This document shows positions 57,998 to 64,000 of a stretch of 64,000 bases of DNA, piece after piece. A program made the position numbers and the translations under genes. Under the pieces are notes generated by a model. The model worked only from the letters and a program-made list of their open reading frames with translations. It made no database searches and had not been told where the DNA came from. Numbering within the stretch: the stretch's first letter is position 1; each line of letters starts with the position of its first letter. The DNA comes from Lacipirellulaceae bacterium (lineage in GTDB: Bacteria > Planctomycetota > Planctomycetia > Pirellulales > Lacipirellulaceae). The stretch is from NCBI GenBank assembly GCA_040218535.1, contig JAVJRG010000010.1, positions 372,001 through 436,000 of the forward strand, read 5' to 3'.

Positions 57998-58129
57998 GGC
58001 CACGGATGACACGGATCTCACGGATGTCTTCGGGAATAAAAGAGAAGTGCACAAAGGCAGAATGAAGTTTTTCAGCAGGGCATACTGCTGCAAACTACAA
58101 ATCCCGGTGATCAGTGTTCATCCGTGGCC
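57998..58129. repeat. Inverted-repeat element with tandem CACGGAT motifs
   Basis: The left end 57998-58012 matches the reverse complement of the right end 58114-58129 except for one inserted T. CACGGAT occurs three times at 9-nt spacing (58001, 58010, 58019). Elements with CACGGATGA-type ends are scattered in planctomycete genomes; mobility is not shown here. Confidence 0.6.
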
Positions 58130-58196
58130 AAACACTGGGCCGCGATTCTCTACGCTCTCCGCGTCTCTGCGTGGGACAAACAACAGCAGCAAGTTC

Positions 58197-58373
58197 CGGA
58201 ATTCCTTCCCCAACCGGCAAAGATTGCCAAAGCTAGAAGCCGTCGAGCGACGATACCGTTTCTTACAAAGCCAACTCATCGTGGCAGCGACAACGGCCGT
58301 CGCGATAACGAAACATCCCAGGGGGGATAGCAGCCCGCAATCAGCTTCGGTTGATCGGGCTGCTTTTGTTTTT
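58197..58373 (+). ncRNA. Candidate structured small RNA
   Basis: Four short hairpins follow one another: 58216-58220/58224-58228, 58241-58245/58248-58252, 58287-58291/58299-58303 and 58315-58319/58324-58328. They lead into a strong intrinsic terminator on the plus strand. No plus-strand protein gene precedes it, so the terminator needs another transcript. The 5' end is undefined. No known RNA family was recognised; SRP RNA was considered and rejected. Confidence 0.35.
58329..58373 (+). terminator. Strong intrinsic terminator
   Basis: AGCAGCCCG (58329-58337) pairs with CGGGCTGCT (58356-58364), with an inner ATCA/TGAT pairing, and is followed by a T-rich tract (58361-58373). It faces the plus strand and therefore does not serve queD. 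Confidence 0.8.
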
Positions 58374-58406
58374 GCACAAGAGTGTTAAGCCGCAGGGCTC
58401 GCCCCG

Positions 58407-58817
58407 CTAACCGGGAATGTAAGTCGCAAAGCACTTGGGCGTTTCCCACAGCCGAACCTCAACGATCGGCACGGCAAGGTCCAAGCTCTTCGTTTCGGTG
58501 TAGATCAGCTTGGCGATATTTTCCGCCGTTGGGTTTTCATCCACCAGATAGAGCGGCTCGCCCATCTCTTCCAGGATCGGAACCACTGGATCGGCCCGAT
58601 TAAGCAGCATGCGATGGTCGAGATTCTCGTCGATCCACGTGCTCACAGCTTTCTTGATGTCCGCAAAATCTACGACCATCCCTCGGTCGTCAAGCTCGGG
58701 ACCCTCAATAGCAATCACCGCCTTGCCATTGTGCCCATGCAGATGGCGGCACTTGCCATCGTAGTTGAGCAAACGGTGGCCGTAGCAGAATTCAATCTCG
58801 CGGGTGACTCGGAACAT
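58407..58817 (-). CDS. queD: 6-carboxytetrahydropterin synthase / PTPS family
   Basis: 136 residues. The family zinc ligands are H14 (CYGHRL), H27 and H29 (CRHLHGHN), with C23 as catalytic cysteine. VDFADIKKAV, LDHRMLL, PTAENIAKLI and VRLWETPKC complete the pattern. Members convert dihydroneopterin triphosphate to 6-carboxytetrahydropterin in queuosine synthesis or to pyruvoyl-tetrahydropterin; QueD is the usual bacterial role. Divergent from the M24 peptidase gene, separated by an inverted-repeat region. Confidence 0.92.
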   Translation of the reverse strand: MFRVTREIEFCYGHRLLNYDGKCRHLHGHNGKAVIAIEGPELDDRGMVVDFADIKKAVSTWIDENLDHRMLLNRADPVVPILEEMGEPLYLVDENPTAENIAKLIYTETKSLDLAVPIVEVRLWETPKCFATYIPG

Positions 58818-58818
58818 T

Positions 58819-58969
58819 AGTGGGCAGTCGGCAGGGGGCAGGGGGCAGTCGCTTCAAGGATTATTCTCTCAGGGTACAGGCCGGTTGCAAGTGCATGAGA
58901 CCAATCAGATACTAGGGACGTTGCAATCTTTGCTCAGCGAATCCCCACTGCCCACTGCCCACTGCCCAC
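58819..58969. repeat. Inverted heptad repeats bounding a divergent promoter region
   Basis: CCCACTG occurs three times in tandem plus a partial copy (58944-58969), ending directly at the M24 ATG. The left arm (58819-58851, GGGCAGT/GGCAGGG units) is an imperfect inverted copy beginning 2 nt from the queD ATG. The whole divergent intergenic region is thus bracketed, and a long hairpin would cover both starts. No Shine-Dalgarno sequence is present for the M24 gene. Confidence 0.65.
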
Positions 58970-60058
58970 ATGAACCACGCTCCCCGCAGAAATAAACTTC
59001 GTCGTCGCCTGAAAAAAGAAGGCCTCGACGCACTGCTGATTACCAACTTCGTTAACGTAACCTACCTCACGGGTTTCACCGGTGACGACAGCTACCTGCT
59101 GGTCACTTCCGACCACGACATTGTCATTAGCGACCCACGGTACACCCAGCAACTCGAAACCGAGTGCCCCGACGTCGAGCTCCAAATCCGCCAGCCCGGC
59201 GAGAAAATCCTCGACGATCTGGCCAAAATCGTGAAAAAGCACAAGGCCGCGAAACTCGGCTTCGAGGCCTCTTCACTAACAATCGCAACGCATGCGGCGA
59301 TCGAAAAAGCTTTGCCTAAGGTTTCTCTCGAACCGACCGAGGGCTGGGTCGAAGAACTGCGGATGATCAAAGACCGAGACGAAATCAACGCTACCCGCAG
59401 GGCCTGCGAGATGGCCCGCCGAGCGATGGAAGTCGTCCGAGCGAAGATCACTCCCGAGACAAAAGAATCTGACATCGCGGCGGACCTGGAGTTTCAGGCC
59501 CGGCGTTTCGGCGGCAAGGGGTTGAGCTTCACGCCCATCGTGGGCGTCGAAGAACGAGCGGCCCTCCCGCACGGCACGCCCACTGAACGGCGTATCGAGG
59601 ATGCCGAGTTCCTGCTCATCGATTGGGGCGTCAACGAGGGGCTCTACATGAGCGACCTCACGCGTATCCTCACGACGGGCAAAGTTTCCGCCAAACTCCG
59701 CAAGCTCTACAACATCGTCTTGAAGGCCCAACTGGCTGGAATCGCCGCCATCAAGCCGGGAGCCATCTGCCAGGATGTCGACGCCGCGGCACGCAAAGTG
59801 ATTGAAAAGGCCGGGTACGGTAAGTACTTTGGACACGGGCTGGGGCATGGCACCGGGTTGGAAATCCACGAGGCGCCAAGACTTGCGAAAAACCAGCAGA
59901 CCGAGCTGAAGCCAGGAATGATCGTCACCGTCGAGCCTGGGATTTACTTCCCCGAGTGGGGTGGCATCCGCATCGAGGATGACATCCTGGTCACAAAGAA
60001 CGGCCACGAGGTACTCAGCGACGTCCCCAAAGACCTAGACCAGTGTGCAGTCGGCTAA
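58970..60058 (+). CDS. M24 family Xaa-Pro aminopeptidase
   Basis: 362 residues with an N-terminal creatinase-like domain (1-130) and a pita-bread catalytic domain. Metal ligands are D218 (LLIDWG), D229 (SDLTR), H293 (GHGLGHGTG), E322 (TVEPGIY) and E336 (RIEDD), all present. It removes N-terminal residues preceding proline in the cytoplasm. Placement directly before accB and accC matches the peptidase-accB-accC order known from other bacteria, except that elongation factor P is missing here. Confidence 0.94.
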   Translation: MNHAPRRNKLRRRLKKEGLDALLITNFVNVTYLTGFTGDDSYLLVTSDHDIVISDPRYTQQLETECPDVELQIRQPGEKILDDLAKIVKKHKAAKLGFEASSLTIATHAAIEKALPKVSLEPTEGWVEELRMIKDRDEINATRRACEMARRAMEVVRAKITPETKESDIAADLEFQARRFGGKGLSFTPIVGVEERAALPHGTPTERRIEDAEFLLIDWGVNEGLYMSDLTRILTTGKVSAKLRKLYNIVLKAQLAGIAAIKPGAICQDVDAAARKVIEKAGYGKYFGHGLGHGTGLEIHEAPRLAKNQQTELKPGMIVTVEPGIYFPEWGGIRIEDDILVTKNGHEVLSDVPKDLDQCAVG

Positions 60059-60158
60059 TTTCCCGCTATATTTAGCCCAGCATAGAGGTTTCGCGGCGCT
60101 GCTTGCACCGCGCTAATCACTGCCAAAAAGCTGAACCGAATCACCGGAGTAATTATCA

Positions 60159-60653
60159 ATGGCCACCGGCGGCAAAGATTCCAACGACGTTTTTGATGTG
60201 CGCCGAGTCCGTCGTCTCGTCGAATTGATGAATGAGCATGAACTCGGCGAGATTGATCTCAAGCAGGGGGACCAGAGAATCCGGCTCCGTAAGGATGGCG
60301 ATCAGCCGACGATTGTTGCCGCTCCAGCAGCTGCAACACCGGCTCCTGCTGCAGCAGCTCCGCAAACTCCCGCTGCCAGTGGCGGAGCTACCGAGGCGGC
60401 CCCGGCTGCAGCCGCTAATGCCACCTACATCACCAGCCCAATGGTCGGCACGTTCTACACCTCATCGAGCCCTGACGCCCCGCCACTCGTCAAGGTCGGA
60501 GATCAGGTTGGCAACGACACGGTCGTTTGCATTATCGAAGCGATGAAGGTCTTCAACGAAATCCCCGCCGAGACATCGGGCAAAATTGCCGCCATCCTGG
60601 TCGAAAACGGCGACCCGGTCGAATACGGACAGAACCTCTTTCAACTCGAATAA
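60159..60653 (+). CDS. accB: Biotin carboxyl carrier protein of acetyl-CoA carboxylase
   Basis: 164 residues. The N-terminal region ([27 protein letters not shown]) is typical of AccB, followed by an Ala/Pro-rich hinge (50-88). The biotinyl domain has SPMVGTFY and [12 protein letters not shown] with the biotin Lys130. It carries the carboxyl group between AccC and the carboxyltransferase in fatty acid synthesis. accC follows 56 bp downstream, so the two are an operon. Confidence 0.97.
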   Translation: MATGGKDSNDVFDVRRVRRLVELMNEHELGEIDLKQGDQRIRLRKDGDQPTIVAAPAAATPAPAAAAPQTPAASGGATEAAPAAAANATYITSPMVGTFYTSSSPDAPPLVKVGDQVGNDTVVCIIEAMKVFNEIPAETSGKIAAILVENGDPVEYGQNLFQLE

Positions 60654-60709
60654 CTTCTGTTCGCCCAACTACTCGTACTCCCCCGTCGCCGCCCGACTCT
60701 TGAACTTCT

Positions 60710-62053
60710 ATGTACCAACGTATCCTCATCGCCAACCGTGGAGAAATCGCCCTCCGCATCATGCGTGCCTGCCGCGAGTTAGGCATTGAGACGGTCGCCA
60801 TTTATAGCGAAGCGGATCGCGGCTCGAACTATCTCGACCTCGCTGACGAAGCCTACTGCGTCGGCCCCCCGAAGCCCGTCGACAGCTACCTAAAAATCGC
60901 CAACGTCATCAGCGCGGCCGAAGTTGGCAACGTCCAAGCGATCCACCCCGGATATGGCTTCCTTTCAGAGAATGCCCACTTCAACGAGATTTGCCGTAGC
61001 TGCAACATCGACTTCATCGGCCCCAGCCCTGACGCGATGGCCAAGCTCGGCGACAAGAACGCCGCCCGCGAACTGGCCCGCAAAGCCAACGTGCCGGTTG
61101 TTCCCGGGAGCGAAGGGCTCATTGAAACCGAAGACCAGGCCCTCAAGTTTGCCCACGAGGTCGGTTTCCCTGTCTTGATCAAAGCGGTCGCCGGTGGTGG
61201 TGGCCGCGGCATGCGAGTCGCTGCCAACGATTTGGCCCTCAAAACCGCTCTTCAACAAGCCAAGCAAGAGGCCGAAGCCGCTTTCGGCAACGGGGCCGTC
61301 TATCTCGAGAAGTACGTCGAGCAACCGCACCATGTTGAGGTCCAAGTCATTGCCGACCACCACGGCAACGCCGTTCACCTCTGGGAACGCGACTGCTCCG
61401 TCCAGCGTCGCCACCAAAAGCTCATCGAAGAGAGCCCGAGCCTCAGTGTTGACGACACGACTCGTAACGCGATGTGCGAAGCGGCCAAACGGCTCATCCT
61501 TGAAGCCGATTACACGAACGCCGCCACCGTCGAGTTCATCGTCGATAAGGATGGCAACTACTACTTCATCGAAGTAAACGCCAGAATCCAGGTCGAGCAC
61601 CCAGTCACCGAACTGATCTCCGGCGTTGATTTGATTAAGCAGCAACTGCTTGTTGCTGGCGGCGAAAAACTTTCCTTCAGCCAAGAGGATATCGTTGCCA
61701 AGGGCGCGGCCATCGAATGCCGCATCAACGCGGAAGACCCTGCCCGCAACTTCCAGCCGTCCCCCGGCAAGATCGAACGCCTGGTCGCCCCCGGCGGTTT
61801 CGGCGTTCGTTGGGAATCCCACACCCACAGCGGATATGTCGTACCACCCTACTACGACTCAATGATCGGCAAACTCTTAGTCCACCAGCCGACCCGCACC
61901 GAAGCCATCGCCTGCATGCTTCGCGCCCTCGCGGAACTCAAAGTCGACGGCATCAAAACCACCGCGCCGCTTCATCAAGAAATCTTGAGCCACAGTGCGT
62001 TCGCCGAAGGGCGGATCGATACGACGTTCGTCGAGCGGACGTTCGGGGCCTGA
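60710..62053 (+). CDS. accC: Biotin carboxylase subunit of acetyl-CoA carboxylase
   Basis: 447 residues. ATP-grasp enzyme that carboxylates biotin on AccB. Motifs: [31 protein letters not shown], the glycine-rich loop [45 protein letters not shown] and [16 protein letters not shown]. Full length. It belongs to the M24-accB-accC run. Confidence 0.98.
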   Translation: MYQRILIANRGEIALRIMRACRELGIETVAIYSEADRGSNYLDLADEAYCVGPPKPVDSYLKIANVISAAEVGNVQAIHPGYGFLSENAHFNEICRSCNIDFIGPSPDAMAKLGDKNAARELARKANVPVVPGSEGLIETEDQALKFAHEVGFPVLIKAVAGGGGRGMRVAANDLALKTALQQAKQEAEAAFGNGAVYLEKYVEQPHHVEVQVIADHHGNAVHLWERDCSVQRRHQKLIEESPSLSVDDTTRNAMCEAAKRLILEADYTNAATVEFIVDKDGNYYFIEVNARIQVEHPVTELISGVDLIKQQLLVAGGEKLSFSQEDIVAKGAAIECRINAEDPARNFQPSPGKIERLVAPGGFGVRWESHTHSGYVVPPYYDSMIGKLLVHQPTRTEAIACMLRALAELKVDGIKTTAPLHQEILSHSAFAEGRIDTTFVERTFGA

Positions 62054-62098
62054 ACAATTTCGGATCCTGTCAATAAATTCTCACCATTGGACTGACTC

Positions 62099-62797
62099 AT
62101 GACCGCTACGAAGTTTTCAATCATTCTATCCACGCTTGCATTCTTTGTATTTTCCTCTCCAAGCAACGCGTCGACTCTTCTCACCGCTGGTATTGAAGAT
62201 GGTTTTGCGGCTCCAACTGAGGCTGCAAATCCCAGCGCCAACTTTCTAGCAACGGTGCCCGCTACTCCCGGTGTGAACGCAGGCGATTTCGACGAAGTGT
62301 CTGCCAATCGCAATACACTTCACACATTCGACGGCCTCCCTGCTGGCATTGTCTCCGCTACTCTGAGATTTCGAGTGCAGGGCAACCCGAGCGTCAATGC
62401 TACCGGCAACGGTGGCGATGGCATCATTCTAGCTTTCTCGGATTCTGATTCTGACGATCTCGCTGACGATTTGGTGTGGTCTCGCACGTTCGGCAGTACA
62501 GGCAGCAACGGCGCACTTTTCGTAGACAACGATCCAGGCTTGCTCACCAGTGGTATCTGGTCGGGGACTTCCAATGAGGCAGGAATTCTCGATTTGTCTG
62601 CACTCCCGTTGGCAGGAGGCGGAACTCTTGACCTCATCCCCTTATTAAACTCGAACGGCTTTCTCGATATTTTGAGTGGTGATGATTCAACGACAGACTT
62701 CTTCGAGTTGGCTATCGAAGTACCTGAGCCAACGAGTTTCGCATTGCTATCCTTGTCCGCACTCAGTGCTTGCCTAAGGCGACTTCGAGTGCGATAA
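62099..62797 (+). CDS. PEP-CTERM sorting domain protein
   Basis: 232 residues with signal peptide about 1-24 (SSPSNAS). A beta-sandwich-like body (LHTFDGLPAGIVSATLRFRVQ, DGIILAFSDSDSDDLADDLVW) precedes the sorting signal VPEPTSFALL, a hydrophobic span and CLRRLRVR. It sits 45 bp after accC on the same strand, so it may be read through from the acc operon although its role is unrelated. No enzymatic motif. Confidence 0.83.
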   Translation: MTATKFSIILSTLAFFVFSSPSNASTLLTAGIEDGFAAPTEAANPSANFLATVPATPGVNAGDFDEVSANRNTLHTFDGLPAGIVSATLRFRVQGNPSVNATGNGGDGIILAFSDSDSDDLADDLVWSRTFGSTGSNGALFVDNDPGLLTSGIWSGTSNEAGILDLSALPLAGGGTLDLIPLLNSNGFLDILSGDDSTTDFFELAIEVPEPTSFALLSLSALSACLRRLRVR

Positions 62798-62905
62798 GCC
62801 TAGAGAGTCATACTCGAAAAACTTGCAGCGCTCGTCTGGTGCCTGATACAAACCATTCGACGTGCCAGCAGTGTCAGGCTCTCGGAGAGCTTTGCCTCAA
62901 TCTCA

Positions 62906-62990
62906 GTCGCGAAGCGACGGCAGCCCGTAGCCAGGGGCGTGAGCCCCTGGATGCAGCACGCCAAATCAATCAAGCCCCGAAGGGGCGACA
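62906..62990. repeat. Cluster of palindromic extragenic repeats
   Basis: Three hairpins follow in 85 bp: GTCGC-GAA-GCGAC (62906-62918), CCAGGGGC-GTGA-GCCCCTGG (62931-62950) and GCCCC-GAA-GGGGC (62974-62986). The core matches the repeat at 35226-35266 in reverse complement, so it is a dispersed family. It lies in the convergent gap between two PEP-CTERM genes. Confidence 0.6.
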
Positions 62991-63096
62991 GTAGTTCGCT
63001 ATCGCTGAACCAATGTCGTCCCTCCGAGGCTTACCTTTCGTTATCTCAGATCCCAGGGGTTCTTGCCGACGACTACGTACTTGCGCCACTTCGTGG

Positions 63097-64000
63097 CTAG
63101 GCGACTGGCGAATTTCGTGTCCTTAAAGATAGGCTCTTGAGTAAGAGGAAAAGAAATAACGCTAGTCCACCTCTAGGCTCCGGCACATTCGCAACGCTCG
63201 CATCCGCCTCCACCCCGCGCTGCCATGCCAGAAAACCATCCCCGTCTTCGCTCACCCCATACTGACTAGCCCACAAACTCAAGTCCGCCCTGTCGACGCT
63301 TCCATCGAGATTCAAATCTCCGGGATCAGCGACTGCTTCGAGAATCGCCAAATGCATCTGCGAAGAGAGTTCCTCAATGTTGGTAATCCGCGTCGTATCG
63401 GTAGCTAATGTGAAAACTAGCCCGTGCGACTGGTCAATCCAACTGTGAAAACCACGGCCACCCGCTGCCAGCACATCAACCGGCGGGCCTGCTTGGTCGA
63501 GTTGGTCCAGCCAAACGCCGATGCCGTAGCGGTTGTTCTCGACCGGGGAAAAGTCAATCGGTGTGGTGTCTTCGGTCACCCGGGTGAACATTTCCTCGAC
63601 GGAGTCTTCGGAGAGGATCCGCGTCCCAGTCACGCGATCCTCGCCGCCGTTGAGTAGCATGTCCATGAAGCGTGAAAACTCAGACGCTGTCGACTCCATC
63701 CCACCCGCGACTCGTGGATTCGCATCGCTAGCCGTCACGAAGCGTGTGTTGGCCATCTCCAGCGGTCCCGTAATTCGCTCCGCCATCAGATCAACGAAGC
63801 TCTCACCGGTCGCTACCTCAGCCGCGGCCCCGGCGGCATGCATTGAAATACCACCGTAGCCGAAAGTGCTTCCCGGCGGGCCGTTCTCCAGAGGCCGAAA
63901 ACTAATCAACCACGCTGCTTGCCGAAGCGTGATGTCCGTGCGAATGAGAATCGGAGAGGTCCCGCCTTCGGAAGGCAACCCGCTGGTATGCGAGAACGCC
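63097..64000 (-). CDS. Secreted beta-lactamase-fold serine hydrolase with dockerin and PEP-CTERM signal, truncated by window edge
   Basis: The frame is open to the right edge, so the N-terminus and the SxxK active-site motif lie outside. About 300 residues are visible. The upstream frame reads SHTSGLP, a strong class C beta-lactamase / serine hydrolase landmark, then FGYGGISMHAAGAAAEVATG (the Tyr motif region), GGMESTASEFSRFM and AAGGRGFHSW at the HxG position. A dockerin pair (GDLNLDGSVDRADLSLW, GDGFLAWQRG) and VPEPRGGLAL with hydrophobic span and RTRN finish it. A surface-sorted, dockerin-bearing serine hydrolase is an uncommon combination. Substrate unknown. Confidence 0.82.
   Translation of the reverse strand, partial: AFSHTSGLPSEGGTSPILIRTDITLRQAAWLISFRPLENGPPGSTFGYGGISMHAAGAAAEVATGESFVDLMAERITGPLEMANTRFVTASDANPRVAGGMESTASEFSRFMDMLLNGGEDRVTGTRILSEDSVEEMFTRVTEDTTPIDFSPVENNRYGIGVWLDQLDQAGPPVDVLAAGGRGFHSWIDQSHGLVFTLATDTTRITNIEELSSQMHLAILEAVADPGDLNLDGSVDRADLSLWASQYGVSEDGDGFLAWQRGVEADASVANVPEPRGGLALFLFLLLKSLSLRTRNSPVA

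Larger units (their letters stand above)
57840..58406. other. Gene-free region with repeat element and candidate RNA
   Basis: A 567-bp gap between the motor-type operon and queD. The one long plus frame (57996-58388) runs through the CACGGAT repeats and the terminator, so I reject it as coding. It holds an inverted-repeat element (57998-58129) and a chain of hairpins ending in a terminator (58197-58373). Confidence 0.55.

Noticed and set aside
58300-58345. SRP (4.5S) RNA
   Set aside because: GGATAGCAGCCC resembles the SRP AGCAG side, but the matching GTCAGG side and GGAA tetraloop stem are missing.
57996-58388. 130-residue plus frame
   Set aside because: Made of the CACGGAT repeat, hairpins and the terminator.
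58819-58969. CRISPR-like array
   Set aside because: The repeats are contiguous heptads without unique spacers.
59276-60007. 243-residue minus-strand open frame
   Set aside because: Antisense to the M24 peptidase with all metal ligands in place.
60965-61828. 287-residue minus-strand open frame
   Set aside because: Antisense to accC, which is unambiguous.

Overview
The window looks like a chromosomal segment of a planctomycete, most likely from the Pirellulales. Four traits visible in the proteins support this. Three giant exported proteins carry LEPR-XLL-like N-termini. Nine proteins end in PEP-CTERM sorting signals, several of them after a planctomycete-style dockerin repeat. There is a DUF1559 prepilin-like protein with the H-X9-DG motif. 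There is also a polysaccharide-degradation set with sulfatase, GH29 fucosidases, GH97 enzymes and a Tat-exported Gfo/Idh/MocA oxidoreductase. No rRNA, tRNA, CRISPR array or prophage was seen.

Layout. 1-3673: two convergent GH97 glycosidases, the first cut by the window edge, separated by a long inverted repeat. 3747-17595: three giant minus-strand exoproteins with different cores (zincin metalloprotease, right-handed beta-helix with discoidin-like domains, subtilase) fused to one shared C-terminal cassette of malectin-like repeats, dockerin, a beta-sandwich domain and a PLEQP tail. 17596-18302: a hairpin-rich divergent control region. 18303-23573: five PEP-CTERM proteins, three of them LamG-like. 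23764-25386: DUF1559 protein plus lipoprotein. 25441-32973: minus-strand glycan locus (two GH29, Gfo/Idh/MocA, sterol desaturase-like hydroxylase, sulfatase). 33314-37880: FG-GAP/PEP-CTERM protein, ankyrin protein, an intact IS630-type element inserted in the ankyrin stop codon, and another PEP-CTERM protein that runs into the antisense of the next gene.

37796-52940 is mostly core functions: VKOR-DsbA fusion, recA, lipase-like hydrolase, metallophosphatase, di-haem cytochrome, thiC, HMA lipoprotein, then a minus-strand set thrC-dapB-small protein-MFS, followed by a DksA-like gene with lspA and an Rrf2 regulator. 53022-57839 holds a three-gene overlapping operon that encodes a MotA/TolQ/ExbB-like channel with a long cytoplasmic tail and two different single-span MotB/ExbD-like partners. 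This is the best candidate for an undescribed system. 58197-58373 is a candidate structured RNA ending in a strong terminator. 58407-62797: queD, an M24 peptidase, accB, accC and a PEP-CTERM protein. 62906-64000: palindromic repeats and the C-terminal part of a secreted beta-lactamase-fold protein with dockerin and PEP-CTERM.

How the parts fit. Most of the first 37 kb encodes exported, surface-attached or glycan-processing proteins, consistent with degradation of sulfated, fucose-containing polysaccharides. The second half is housekeeping metabolism plus the envelope motor-like operon. Functions are read from motifs and family resemblance only; no database search was possible.
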